DNA of 64,000 nt, taken from contig JADDOH010002005.1 in assembly GCA_016648135.1 (NCBI GenBank), positions 140,897-204,896 of the forward strand, given 5' to 3'. The stretch comes from Agrypnia vestita (taxonomy: Eukaryota; Arthropoda; Insecta; Trichoptera; Phryganeidae). The notes below the pieces were generated by a model. That model saw nothing but the letters and a program-made list of their open reading frames with translations. It was not told the DNA's origin and did no database searches. Of the stretch, positions 50,201 through 63,455 are shown in pieces; the stretch's first letter is position 1, and each line of letters begins with the position of its first letter. Made by a program: the position numbers and the translations under genes.

Positions 50201-50639
50201 AACCACCAATCGAGCCTACAAAATAACTGTAGGCGACATATGATTCAACATTACCTGTTCGCGTTTCTGCGCCTTCTCTTCCTTTTCTCGCTTGCGCACC
50301 TCGAGCACGTACTCATTGAACAGGCCCTCACGTTCGCGGACCTTGTCCACACCGCGGAAGCGTTCATCCTTTCCGTACTTGGCGGCAAACTCGGAGAATG
50401 AAGACCTGATAAAATTTTGTTCTCTTTAGTCGGGAGTAAATTTGCAACATCACAATCACAAAATGTGAATAAATGAGTAACTCGGGCAATTTAAAAATGC
50501 GGCTAGGGAGCGTCACTCACTTGCTGTGGATCTTGCCTTCTTCCATGAGTGCCCTGAAGTCATCCTTGCGTTGACGCAGCCTGTTGCGCTTCTCCTTCCT
50601 CTCTTCCTCAGCCCGCTCCCGCACGTACTTGTCAAATAC
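32229..50639 (-). CDS. TCERG1: Transcription elongation regulator 1 (TCERG1/CA150), 3' exons only
   Basis: Exons in transcript order: 50521-50639, 50255-50405, 38858-39050, 37456-37580, 34705-34893, 34379-34501, 33226-33402, 32492-32661 and 32229-32358. All are GT-AG and phase-consistent; the total is 1377 nt (458 residues plus stop). They encode FF2 (FSEFAAKYGKDERF), FF3 (DPRYKAVDGSSVREDYF), a charged linker with a Lys/Asp/Glu-rich exon, FF4 (KDHRWPLADLL), FF5 (SNWRDVRKLVKEDPRY), FF6, and the end EKRGPPPPPTATEPSRR. The protein is a nuclear factor linking the RNA polymerase II C-terminal domain and the spliceosome through FF and WW domains. WW domains and FF1 are absent: the next sequence upstream is a DIRS element and then CSN4. 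One intron (39051-50254) exceeds 11 kb. Confidence 0.93.
32915..33015 (+). repeat. Dispersed repeat with polyadenylation-like end, copy 2
   Basis: ACTTGTACATCTTCA, TTGCTCCCAG, AGAAATAAACA and CTTTCATTCCA occur in the same order as at 15180-15315. The GC-richer stretch 32740-32910 just upstream may belong to the same insertion. Lies in a TCERG1 intron. Confidence 0.45.
33629..34346 (+). mobile_element. Tigger/pogo-like element, decayed
   Basis: Inverted ends CAGTCGAACTCGGTTATAAC and its near-complement at 34325-34346. Inside, from ATG 34084, the frame reads KRKCL, a stop, VREKSKLLA, then SSSTVSSLWKDKD after a frame slip. This is the N-terminal helix-turn-helix of pogo/Tigger transposases. Only about 720 bp remain. 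Confidence 0.75.
35269..37393 (+). mobile_element. mariner-like element, decayed, with nested LINE
   Basis: Inverted ends TTGGGTTGAGGCAAAAGTTT (left) and TTGGGTCGAAGCAAAAGTTT (right, reverse complement), with TA on both sides. + strand fragments include FSKFPSEDFSL near 35550, then WVANNNVMRKRHWAKPGKG, VLLCVWWDCAGI, HPPYSLDLASSNYHLF at about 36220-36600, with frame slips and stops. These are mariner transposase blocks, including the DL-SNYHLF catalytic neighbourhood. Inserted in a TCERG1 intron. Confidence 0.85.
36630..37135 (-). mobile_element. CR1-like LINE 3' end nested in the mariner
   Basis: On the - strand: RPLLEYASQIWNPYFAKDI, LLENVQRRATKLPLGF, YAERLRVLKLPTL, RRARGDLIETFKILSG, then LWNSLPESVVSAASVNQLKN after a frame change, ending in an ATT-repeat tail at about 36636-36655. 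This matches the RT C terminus and tail of CR1-like non-LTR retrotransposons. It interrupts the mariner, so it arrived later. Confidence 0.85.
38689..38770. repeat. 32-bp tandem repeat, 2.6 copies
   Basis: The unit starts AATTATAAATTGTGAATCAC and is repeated head to tail without differences. It lies 88 bp from a TCERG1 exon, inside the intron. Confidence 0.9.
40770..41045. repeat. Dispersed repeat, partner of 63150-63455
   Basis: GAAACATAGCCTGTA, TTTTGGAAGG, CTAGAATTC and TTCAAAACA occur in the same order at both places. The ends here are partly inverted (GCAGCAATATCC and GTATATTGCTGC). Family unknown. Confidence 0.55.
41144..41590. mobile_element. hAT-type MITE, 447 bp
   Basis: Ends CAGGGTTCGA and TCGAACCCTG with 8-bp direct repeats GTTTAAAT (41136-41143 and 41591-41598). 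Internal sequence matches 28927-29433 in reverse orientation. Confidence 0.88.
43072..43567. mobile_element. MITE with long TIRs (CAGGGTGT ends), copy 2
   Basis: Same layout as 5370-5878: CAGGGTGT start, CACCCTG end, TA on both sides, long inverted arms with AGTCCACAATACTTTACAG. Confidence 0.85.
43928..44471. mobile_element. Tigger/pogo-like non-autonomous element
   Basis: Left end AGTAAAACCCCATTAATTCA, right end TTGAATTAACGAGGTTCTAC followed by TGTA. No transposase is visible. It carries a nested MITE. Confidence 0.65.
44123..44264. mobile_element. Small MITE, AGCCGGCAAACATCTTG family, copy 2
   Basis: 142 bp with ends CAGTAGCCGGCAAACATCTT and AGTTTGCCGGCAACTG, TA on both sides. Most of its length folds on itself. 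Nested in 43928-44471. Confidence 0.82.
47635..47768. repeat. Imperfect inverted repeat
   Basis: ATTGGGTAAATTTTTACAAAG and GATGATTAATTTTT on the left are mirrored by TTAATCACTTCTTTGTAAAA and CACCCAAT on the right. MITE-like hairpin. Confidence 0.6.
47914..48061. mobile_element. Palindromic MITE, GGGCC ends
   Basis: Ends GGGCCGATTGTTTCAAGTTG and CAACTTGAAACAACCGGGCC, flanked by TAA-like words. About 145 bp, Harbinger-type by target site; tentative. Confidence 0.7.
48322..48982. mobile_element. Tigger/pogo-like non-autonomous element
   Basis: Ends CAACAAAACCCCGTTCATTC and GAATTAACGGGGTTTTACTG. It contains a perfect 35-bp tandem duplication at 48733-48804 (ATTCAAAGATAATACTTTTG core). Confidence 0.65.
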
Positions 50640-51043
50640 CTACAAGAAAAATATGTGCGTAAGAAAAAAAATGACTGGAACACTGTTAATTCAAGGTACA
50701 AAAAAAATAGCGGTGCGAATGCAAAATAAACCAAAAATCATGAAAAAATCCATTCATTTTGTCAAAAACGTCTGTACTTTTGCATATTTCACGAAATCAT
50801 TTTAAAATATTTATTATGCTAATACAAAGATCACAACATTTTTATTACTAAAGTATCTGATATTGTTGTTCGAAGTTGTTCGTTGTTTGAATCGAATAAA
50901 TCGAAATATTTTTTCAATTTCGTAAAATTTCAAAAAAAAAATTAATTATGTGAACTAAAATGTATTGTTTTATGGCACAAGGAGCTTAAAATTATTTTGT
51001 ATTATGAATTACAGTAGTTTTCAAAATTATCTACTATGAAATT

Positions 51044-51330
51044 AATAAAAGAATTTTACCTTCCATTAAAATTCCTATTTTGTTTCCCTCGACGCCTGGA
51101 ATCCATTATGAGAGAACAGCCTGCTGTTTCGGCACTTATACGCGCGTTCCTACCCCCTCTGATTCCCTGTTTGCGACAATTTATTCCCGCTGGTATCCCT
51201 GTTTCCGGTTTCGTCAGCGCAACGGTTTTTCTTTCATATGACTCATAATGCACCAGGTAGGGATTACCTGGATTCCAGGCGTCGAGGGAAACAAAATAGG
51301 AATTTTAATGGAAGGTAAAATTCTTTTATT
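51044..51330. repeat. Palindromic block at the left edge of the DIRS element
   Basis: Perfect 61-bp inverted arms (51044-51104 and 51270-51330) enclose about 165 bp. That core is an inverted copy of the DIRS right-end interior (about 55855-55981). The outer part of each arm is plain AT-rich sequence, the inner part (CCCTCGACGCCTGGAATCC) resembles the DIRS terminal repeat. Confidence 0.85.
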
Positions 51331-51420
51331 TTGTGTTCCGTCTCGACGCCTGGAATCCATTATGAGAGATCTGTTTGTTATCACCTGGTGACCTAGTGGT
51401 TCGACGTTATATGTGACTGC

Positions 51421-52640
51421 CTATATTGGCGTAAAGAGAGGCGCTAATGAGCTCTGGGGGCATTGTTGCTTGGGGTTATCTACTATCTCTCTTTGGTAGA
51501 ATTTTCGGAAGGTGATTTCACTCTGCCAGTTTCCCCTTGACAAGATCTCCTCTATCGGGTAGTTTTCCAGCCAATTCAACGAAGCCACAGCAGAACGAAC
51601 ACTTCCTGGCGTTGCTTCCACTCCAGCCTCTCTTAGGATTGACTTGATCCAACCACCTATTATTGTCCGTGAAGCTGGCTTTACTTCACCTGCTGTCGTC
51701 ACAAATAGTTCTTTCATGTCCGGCTTTCGTCTCGGCTGTGAGAGTGAGACCAGCTTTCGGATCCAAAACAAGGGGTTGATGTTCCTTTCATCCGATGCGC
51801 TCAACCTCCATCCCGATTGTTTGTGTCTTGCCGTGTCAGTCTTCGCTCCAAAGGCTGGCCATAGCGTGATGGAGTCTCCTTTGTCGATCAATCGGTCCGG
51901 GGTGACTCTGAGAAGTGTCAGATCTTGGACTCTTCGCCCAGATGCCATGATGAGTAGTATGGCCGTCCTCCTTGACACGTCATACAGGCTGTTCCTTGGC
52001 GGGTTTTCACGTAGCCACTCCACCACTACTCGGGGGTTCCAGATCGGGGGTCTCTCAGTGCATCCACCAGAAACCGAGATGGCTTTAAGGACGTGCCTGA
52101 CGAGGAAGTTCGAGCTAATCTTATCTGCATCAAGAGCTGGGCCACAGAAGGATACGATTGCCGATTTGTGGACCAATATTGTTCGAGGGGCTAGCCCTTC
52201 GTGGATGAACAGGTTGGCCAGATATCTTGCCACTGTTGCAGGGGGAGGGTTATGAGGTTGGACAGAATGCGTGGTACACCATCGCTGCCACCTATCCCAG
52301 GCCGGCTTGTAGGTGTTCAGCGTTGAGCCTCTCCAGCCAGATCTGAACAGCTGCTGTTCCTCCTGGCTCCAATCCGCTATAGCCTGTTCCCACCCACTGC
52401 TATTCTCCAAACTTCCAGTTGGAGGTCCGACACCCTCGGTGGGGGAAACCCTGTCGACGTATCGATCAGGACGCTCTTCAGATCTCTTACGCTTATTGGC
52501 CCTCCCTTTGCTCGTTGTTTGAGATCGGCCCTCCAGAATGTCTTCTCCCATCTTGGCACAACTAGGAGAAAGGTGCCTCTTGCCAGGTTCAAGTGCGCCA
52601 GTACTCTTGGGACGAGATTCGGCGGCGGAAATACCCAGGC
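51421..52640 (-). CDS. DIRS tyrosine recombinase
   Basis: The frame ends at 51421 and overlaps the end of the RNase H frame (which stops at 52377). The N-terminal part has SAM-like core-binding sequence ([17 protein letters not shown]). The catalytic part shows [13 protein letters not shown] (first Arg), [10 protein letters not shown] (second Arg) and [14 protein letters not shown] (Trp and the Tyr nucleophile). The position normally His in HxxR reads G (GSVR). In this class the enzyme integrates a circular DNA copy. The true start is unclear because this frame stays open far upstream. Confidence 0.8.
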
Positions 52641-54605
52641 CAGCTCGTAATCCCAATGCTGACTGAATGCGTTGAGATAGGAGGCCGAGCAATCGGTTGA
52701 GTCTAGCGACACGTAGTTTGGCACCACATGGGCGGTGGCCGATGCGAAGAGGTCGATCTGAGGACGTCCCCATATTCGGAATATTTCCTCTGTCGCTGGT
52801 TCCAGGAGGTGCCATTCCGGGAGTGGTGTCCCCCGAGAGAGTCGGTCCGCAATCCCGTTGTATCTCCCTGGAATGTACTGCGCTGTCAGAGATATTTCCT
52901 GCTGGTCGATAAACTCTAGGAGGTCTCGAGTTATCTTCAGAAGGCCCAATGATCTTGTCCCCCCCTCCTTGTTGATGTAAGCCACTACTGTCTTGTTGTC
53001 TGTCTGCAGTAGGGTCTTCGTTCCTCTTAGCAGGTAAGCGTGATCCCTGATCACTGCGTAAACAGCGAAGGCTTCTTTCTGGTTGGAATGCCACCGCATC
53101 TGCTCTGGGGTCCACTGGCCTGATATCGTCTTGTCGTCCACCTGGCCGCCCCAACCTGCGTCCGCTGCGTCTGGAGTCAGGAAGTGGGAGAAGGGGGCTT
53201 CGTGTATTGGGCAGGACTCCCCTACGGCCTCCACCCACCACTCTAGGTCTTGCCGAACCGCGGCAGGAAGCTCCACTTGTCTGGATGGCTCGTGCCTCTG
53301 CAGCTGGCGGCTGAATCTCTGCAGTCTTCGGCAATGCAAACGACCCCGAGGGGTGGCGAAGTTTGCGAAGTTGAGTCTCCCCAAGAGGCCTAGAACCTGC
53401 TTGGGGGAGCAACTGCCGGCCTCGATCGGGCGGCGCAGTACTTGGCGAAGGCCAGAGCACTTGCGGTCCGAGAGGGATTTCTGGTTGGCTTCGGTGTCCC
53501 AAGTTATGCCCAGAAACTCCAGCTTTTGGGTAGGTATAAGGACACACTTGTCGCGGTTGATGCACAAACCCAGATGCTGGAACAGATTGACCGTCTCTAC
53601 TGCCTGGGTCGCTAGCAGGTCCCTTGACTGATTGGCCAGAAGGAAGTCGTCCAGGTAGACTACGGTCCTTATTCCTCTCTTCCGCAAGAGTCCCGCTAGC
53701 CAGTTTGACAGCGTTGCGAACATTCTCGGGGCTGATGACAGGCCAAAGGGCAGGCAGGTCATCTGGAGAAGTTCCCCTTGGTAGTACAGTCTCAGGAACT
53801 TTCGATTCCGCTATTGGTAGGTGAAAGTATGCCTGGGTTAGGTCGATTTTCACCAACCAATCTTTGGGCTGGAGGAAGTCTGGGACCCGAAAGTGGTTGA
53901 ACAGCTTGAAGGGTTTCGCCTCCACAAAGGCATTCAACGCCTTCAGGTTGAATATCGGCCTTATTCGACTACGGTCCTTATTCCTCTCTTCCGCAAGAGT
54001 CCCGCTAGCCAGTTTGACAGCGTTGCGAACATTCTCGGGGCTGATGACAGGCCAAAGGGCAGGCAGGTCATCTGGAGAAGTTCCCCTTGGTAGTACAGTC
54101 TCAGGAACTTTCGGTGCGATTCCGCTATTGGTAGGTGAAAGTATGCCTGGGTTAGGTCGATTTTCACCAACCAATCTTTGGGCTGGAGGACGTCTGGGAC
54201 CCGAAAGTGGTTGAACAGCTTGAAGGGTTTCGCCTCCACAAAGGCATTCAACGCCTTCAGGTTGAATATCGGCCTTAGGGAGTTGTCCGACTTCGGAGTT
54301 AGAAACAGATTTGAGATGAAGCTCGGAGAATGATCTGCTCTTTCCAGCACGCCTGACATCTTCAGGGCCTGAATGTGACTCGACATGTCTAGAGACTCCT
54401 TCGTGCTGAAGCTGCTCAACAGCTGCCTGGTGGGGAAGACTAACGGAGGTTTGGCCACAAAGGGGATTCTCGCGCCCTTGAGGATTCTCAGCACTATAGG
54501 TGGTGCCCCGAACTCCTTCCACGTGCTTTGGAACCTCCTCAAGCGTCCTCCCCAGAACTGGTTGTTCAGCCTCGCGTCATCTTCTACCTCTGCGGCTACG
54601 GTCAC
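52377..54605 (-). pseudogene. DIRS reverse transcriptase-RNase H, interrupted
   Basis: The RT region runs from about 54605 ([23 protein letters not shown]) to [10 protein letters not shown] near 53660. The RNase H region follows, with [17 protein letters not shown] and [18 protein letters not shown] 309-bp tandem duplication (53658-53966 and 53967-54278) repeats the motif-A-to-YLDD segment, and one unit has a 5-bp deletion, so the frame breaks at the junction. Apart from that the domain residues are preserved. Confidence 0.85.
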
Positions 54606-55680
54606 CAGCGGGTTTTCGGCCGTGGTCTGCCTTCCGGTTAGGTCTCCTGTTCGGGTTCCTTGAGCCTCGCTCCCTGTGCCTCGGCTCCGGCAGAAAAGGC
54701 TTACGGGACTGGAGGTATCCCTGGTTCGGAGCTCGACGAGAAGTTGACGGCTGGGGCTGAGATGTTGACGGTTGGGCCAGGTTTCGGGTTGCGGGCGAGA
54801 CCATCACCTTCTCCTGGCCCCCCGTTCTTTAGGATATACGCCGATAGCTCTTCCCTATTGAACAAGTATCCCGAGCTTGGAGGGATTTTGGCCGCACCTT
54901 CTCGCACGAAAGGGTCTTTGAAGCCCTCCAATATGGCCTTTCGCCGGTTCAGTATACACTCTGCCCGTCTGCCGCACACAATCTGCAGGATGTCGTCCGA
55001 AACCTTATTGTACGGAGCATCGCTGGTGAACATCGACTGAATCCGCTCGAAGAGATCCAATTCACCAGCAATTGCATCCCGTATCTCAGGGTCTCCCTCT
55101 GGGCGAGCAAGGCGTTTGAAAGCGCGGCGAGCGATCTTTTCAGCAAGCCAGTACGGGTCGGCGCGTTATCGATCCTTCTCAAGTCGTCGTTCACCGACAA
55201 TTCCACAAATGTGGGAGTCGCCGCGTAGGTTCTCTGCGTTTCCGCATAGCGAACGCCTGACCACTCGTCGGAATCGAAGTGTTGCAACTTCGATATCTGT
55301 TCGATCCGCTTCGGGTCCGCTCTCGGTACTGGCGGCTCCTTCACGACCGTGCTGAGCTTGCCGAACTCAAGCGTATTCTTCGCCCTTCTGAGGCTCGGCG
55401 GCGGCTGAATAAAGGACGCATTCGCGTCCTCCACGCTGGGCTCGCTCGCGGCCACGTGTTCCGGCGTTGGCGGCGTTGTTGATGCAGGAGCCGCGCCGCC
55501 TGCTAACAAGGCCTCCGTCAGAGCAGTCACCTGTTTTAGCAGGTGGTCTACACGCGGGTCGTATGCTACGCGGCGTCTCTTTCGACTCGGTTCTTCGAAA
55601 GAAGATCCGTCATTCGAGGATACCGGCGAACGAGCTTGCTCGTCCGCCATCTTGTTAACAAATCGTTTGACGAAATTCAC
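54577..55680 (-). pseudogene. DIRS gag-like region, frameshifted
   Basis: Starts at an ATG at 55680, with a basic SRKRRR stretch and a Pro/Ala-rich segment, then RTYAATPTFVELSVNDDLRR. Near 55060 the sense moves to another frame (LFERIQSMFTSDAPYNKVSD, ILNRRKAILEGFKDPF) and near 54800 into a third, Pro/Arg-rich tail. It is placed as gag by order and composition only. Confidence 0.6.
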
Positions 55681-56374
55681 GGGATTTACACTAAAATATC
55701 AACGTCCTGTCGCACTATGTTAAAATTTTGTATAGTCTAATGTTTGTTAACCTAGGGATCAAAATTAAGGGGGTAGATTGCAATAGAAACACAAAAAAAA
55801 ATCACAACAAAAGTTGGCGTGTCTAGACGCGTGCAAATGGCGCGAAACAGCAACGTCATATGAAAGAAAAACCGTTGCGCCGACGCAACCGGAAACAGGG
55901 ATACCAGCGGGAATAAATTGTCGCAAACAGGGAATCAGAGGGGGTAGGAACGCGTGAATAAGTGCCGAAACAGCAGGCTGTTCTCTCATAATGGATTCCA
56001 GGCGTCGAGACGGAACACAAAATATAATTTTATTATTTTATTTAATTAATAAAAAATAACAATATATACAAAGATGAATAAAGAAACAGATGTGATTAAA
56101 GCAATAAAAATCAAAAACTTCAATATCTCAGACATTTGATGATGTAACACCAAAGGAGTACCAGATCTTGCATTTAATAATGCAGGGAAATATATTTGGA
56201 AGTCGGGACCCTGGAAGAAGGAGAACATTATGGCTGAAAATTCTGAGACAGTAGTTTGGCCCGTCTACCTTAGAGCTATTCCGGGCCGCAGTAAATAAAG
56301 TTCTTATAGCATACGTCTGTTGAATGGATAACGTACAAGAAGAAAAAATAACAATAACAATGTTTGTTCAATTA

Positions 56375-59386
<3,012 letters not shown>

Positions 59387-59639
59387 CTTCGGGAATTTTT
59401 ACTGAAAACCCTAGATGGCACGGATAAGTACTAAAGTAATAACAGATAATAATTATTTTATGACAAATTTTGCGCAGACATGCAACTACAAGCTGCTACC
59501 ACAGAATATAGACCAAAATAGAATGGCAACTGTTATTTGCAAAGTGACATCTTGCGATTATGGGAGATATTATTATTTATTTATATATTTGTCCTTTTTT
59601 TCTTTATTTATTTATTTATTTCAATTAAATGAATATTTA

Positions 59640-59985
59640 GACCGTATTCTGAAAATAGCAATATTGCTATTTCTGTATCTTGACAGTTATTGTATAACAT
59701 TATAATGCTGTTAATTTTAACGTTTTAAGTTTGACAGGTTTGAAATTAACGAATTCAAATAATCAGATAAGCTCTAAAACGTAAACAAACGCTAAGTTAT
59801 TCACATATTATGAATAACTTATTTTACTTTCGTTTATTTACGTTTTAGAGCTTTCTGATTGATTGAATTCATTAATTTCAAATCTGTCAAACTTAAAATG
59901 TCAAAATTAACTGCATTACAATGTTATAAAATAACTGTCAAGATACAGAAATAGCAATATTACAATTTTCAGAACACGGCTGTTT
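59640..59985. mobile_element. Long palindromic element upstream of CSN4
   Basis: Inverted arms of about 160 bp (ATAGCAATATTGCTATTTCT, TCTGTATCTTGACAGTTAT, AGCTCTAAAACGTAAA and complements) lie around a short centre at about 59817. It lies about 250 bp upstream of the CSN4 ATG, so the CSN4 promoter is confined to a short stretch or embedded in it. Confidence 0.75.
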
Positions 59986-60664
59986 GTTTCTGAAAATGAA
60001 AATAAGGTTTAACAATAAAAGATGGTACATTTAATTAAAAATGTATTATCCACCAATTCTATAATAAGAGTCAGAAAAAGAATTGGCAAAGAAAACTGAC
60101 AATTATTTTTAAATTCGTCAATATTGTTACAGCATATTTTTAAATTTTACACACTACCTCTCTGTAAAAGAAAAATCTCATGTTTAGAGAAGGAATATGT
60201 TTACATAATGAACATAATTTCAGATTAAAATAGATGATTTTGTTTTAAAAACAATGTTCATATTTAAAATTCATTCAATTCAAAAACATAGAATTAATAT
60301 TTTTAAAATTACCAAAACTCGCAAAGAAAATAAAAATTCAATATTATATATTTTGTAATTATTAATATTTTAGAAAATAAAATGTAACATTGATCAGTAA
60401 ATAATTTACACCACAAGCTACCATTTTAATAGATAAAGGAAATCAATGATTTGTGATGATTATACAAAATAAGATTACACTTCGTATTCATGTGGTAGTC
60501 AATTTTCATTGCCTGTTAATATTATTACTAATATTATTTAAGTGATGTGATAAAAAATGTAACATTCAAATAATATATTTTTTAGATTCAGAATGATTGT
60601 TTTAAGTACAAATATACATTGGAAAAATTCAACAAATATTGATTTAAAAAAAACATTGCAATAA

Positions 60665-61215
60665 ATTCCTACCCAATTCGATGTAAAATATTTGGGAGCA
60701 ATTATAAATCATAAACTAAACTTTACATTGAACACAAAATATGTAACAAAAAATAGCAAAATGAATTTCACCCTTGGAAAGAATCAGAAGAGATCAAAAC
60801 AGAATTGAGCAAAAATATATTATATAACGCAATAATTGTCCCCCACATCAACTACTGCGACAGTATACTATTTCTGGGTTGAAGAAGAATTGAAAAAATA
60901 ACAATACTCGAAAAGAAAGCATAAAGAATTATACTAAAAATAAATCAATACACAAGAATTAAAGTGGTGCTAGAAAATTTACCAATAATAGACAAATAAT
61001 TAAATTTAATTCTATTTCTACTTATGTATAAAATTAATAATGGATACAACATCTTTGAAGTATTAAGAAAAAACAAACACAAACATGACAAACATGAAAC
61101 AAGAGAAGATGAAAAGATTACATTAAAAAAAAATCACAAATTTTAATCATGCACAGTGCTATATATAAAACTACTACTACAACGAAACTATACATAAAAC
61201 TACCAGGGACATTAG
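60665..61215 (+). mobile_element. LINE (Jockey/CR1-like) RT C-terminal relic
   Basis: The + strand reads VKYLGAIINHKLNF, then ILYNAIIVPHINYCDSILF, RIILKINQYTRIKVVLENLP and MYKINNGYNIF across slips and stops. These are the conserved post-RT blocks of Jockey/CR1-type LINEs. Heavily decayed. Confidence 0.75.
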
Positions 61216-61734
61216 AGATGTAAATAATATAACAACTTTAAGAGTAAACTAAAAAAATATGTGATACTTTAGTTAGAATAAAATTTTAAATAATTATATG
61301 TAATGCTGTATATATAAAGAAATATAAAATTATTATATTTCCTATTTAAAGAATAAATTTTTAAAATAATAAAAAAGGTTAGGAATATCATCTAAATGAT
61401 CAAAAGTGTGAAGATATGATAAACAGAGAAAAAATTCTAATGGGTTGACAGTATTTTCAACGATTCTTACATACATATACATTACACATACATAATAATT
61501 ATTCTGGATACACAACAAAAAAGTATTCTTTTCAATTGTCATTTTACACTTCAATGTTCAGAATAATTATTTTCAATTAAATAAGCGTATACAAGAACAG
61601 ATATCAATAAGACATCATTTACAATGCATTGCAAATAATAGAACCGGTCAGTAAGATCAAGCGGTTTGAAACTAAAAAAGTAGAACAAATGATTTAATAT
61701 TTTTTATGCTTATAGCGTTAAAAACCACACATAT

Positions 61735-62400
61735 TTTTTTTAAACGTCTAATGATTTCGATACTGTATTATATCTTCATCAGGACGATCGGACAATAACT
61801 TCCATAAGTTTAATTTGTAAGGAAAAAAGGCAAACAGTGTTAATGATCGCAAAATTATACGGCTTTCTCAAAATTCACAAATGAAACAGCCCCATCAGAT
61901 CAGCAGTATCCCAATGTAATGCAATTCCCCAACATTCAAAATAACTTCAATCATTACAAAAATATTAAATAACTCCAACGTATTTAAACCAAAGTATACA
62001 TTTAAAATTTCATGTAGTCAATACCTTAAAAGATATTGAATGAAAAGTTAGTATCATTTGATATTGCAAGATCATTCATTAATGTTCCCATTCAGGAAAG
62101 CAAAACACTAATTTTAGATATACTAAAAACACCAGATTTGTCGGAAGGTCTAAATGATTTATCTCTTTTATAAAACCTTGTCTCAATCAAAATATAATAA
62201 AATAGTTATATTATGCTGTACCAATTGATAAACCTTATAAGCAAATATAAGGTTTATCGATGGGTGCATGTGAGGCTATCCAAATCCTTGCAATATTCAA
62301 AAAATTCTAAAACAAATAATTGAAAATCATTTTGATAAAGAAATTTATAACATCTAACGCCGATATCTCAAAACTGCATTTTTCACTTAATACACTAAAG
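61735..62400 (+). mobile_element. Penelope-like element RT relic
   Basis: + strand fragments AKLYGFLKIHK (then a stop), NSPIRSAVS and GLSMGA match the Penelope RT blocks in order; everything else is decayed. On its left, on the - strand, lies a hammerhead-like core at 61753-61782 (CTGATGA, 4-bp stem, GAAATC), where an inverted terminal repeat would be expected. Confidence 0.65.
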
Positions 62401-62649
62401 TACTCATGGTTCGATATTATTATGCACATTATTTTTACATTTCTAATATTTTACAAAGTCCACTGTCTGTGAAGCCTCTTTGTCGATGCTTACATCTGCA
62501 TGGATTTTTAAGAATGCTGCTACAGACCGGTTAGGCAGCAACGCTTTCTTTCTTCTTCTTCTTGATTTTAACCTTAAAAATAATACAATCTGTTAAATTT
62601 GACAACGCTGGAAAATGACAGATGAGTGTGTCCATTTTTAACTAAATTT

Positions 62650-62728
62650 TATTAACAATTAAATTAAATTAATGGGTATTAACAATTAAATTAAATTAAT
62701 GGGTATTAACAATTAAATTAAATTAACA
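62650..62728. repeat. 27-bp tandem repeat, 3 copies
   Basis: ATTAACAATTAAATTAAATT plus AATGGGT is repeated head to tail. The flanking GAGTGTGTCCAT words are also duplicated. Confidence 0.85.
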
Positions 62729-63149
62729 AGTGTGGGAGAGTGTGTCCATCTTTAATTAAATTTTATTAACATAAACATACTTTAACTAAATTATTTATTT
62801 TGTAAATTTATTTATGAAATTACTTTTTAGTTTACTATTTTAATATTTTAGTACTGTTATTTAAATTTATTTTATTCATGTTGTAAACATTTATTAATGT
62901 ATGTATTGTGTATTAAAAAAAATACAACACAAGCAATCATTGTTTAAAAAATATTTAGTTATAGATTATAGTTGTATATTCTTACCCTCATCTCCTTTGC
63001 TGGAGCTGGGTTCTAAGGATTCCATTGAGATATTTATCCGTCACACCAATATTCATCTCCTTGGACTTGAATCTGTAGACATAATAATTTTACTTATCAT
63101 TTACACATGTCAGTGGGAAGTTCTGTTCTTTCTAAAACCAGCAGTGAAA

Positions 63150-63455
63150 TAATAATAACTCTTAATTAATAATTGTATGCATGTTATACAAAGATAATGA
63201 TGTAATAATAATTAACGATAATTTTTTTTTGTATTTTAATCATACGGAAAACTTGGACAAATGAGTCAACAGTATTGAGATTTTATGGGAAACATAGCCT
63301 GTAAATTTATAGGAAACAAGATTTTGGAAGGTATAAAATAATACATAAAATCTAGAATTCGGTTAATTTTAAATTAGTAATCCTCTGTGACTACATTCAA
63401 AACAATTTTTTGGATATTGCTGCCTTCGCTTTTATACACTATGTAAATTAGTTTT
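63150..63455. repeat. Dispersed repeat, partner of 40770-41045
   Basis: Shared ordered words GAAACATAGCCTGTA, TTTTGGAAGG, CTAGAATTC and TTCAAAACA. The left part (AATAATAACTCTTAA, GTTATACAAAG) also matches 13245-13300. Unclassified. Confidence 0.5.

Larger units (their letters stand above)
39051..50254. other. Giant TCERG1 intron
   Basis: 11.2 kb of AT-rich sequence between two TCERG1 exons. It holds several MITEs (listed separately), small tandem repeats and a short GC-rich patch at 44930-45070 without recognisable coding sense. I looked on both strands for the missing CSN4 and TCERG1 exons and saw none. Confidence 0.6.
51328..56023 (-). mobile_element. DIRS-like tyrosine-recombinase retrotransposon
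   Basis: GC-rich insertion bounded by 42-bp perfect inverted repeats (51328-51369 and 55982-56023, containing TCTCGACGCCTGGAATCC). On the - strand the order is gag-like, RT, RNase H, tyrosine recombinase, without integrase or LTRs, which fits the DIRS order. The gag frame is broken and the RT contains a tandem duplication, so the copy is defective. Its base composition is unlike its surroundings. It sits between TCERG1 and CSN4 exons. Confidence 0.9.

Noticed and set aside
51421..54522. Single 1033-codon - strand frame as one protein
   Set aside because: Its upstream two-thirds reads mostly antisense-to-frame over RT-RNase H, which is coded in another frame; only the C-terminal recombinase part has domain sense.
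62440..62575. - strand stretch with KKKKKES and a frame reading AFLKIHADVSIDKEA, vaguely like a histone fold
   Set aside because: Too short, interrupted by a stop in the basic-region frame, and similarity is only impressionistic.
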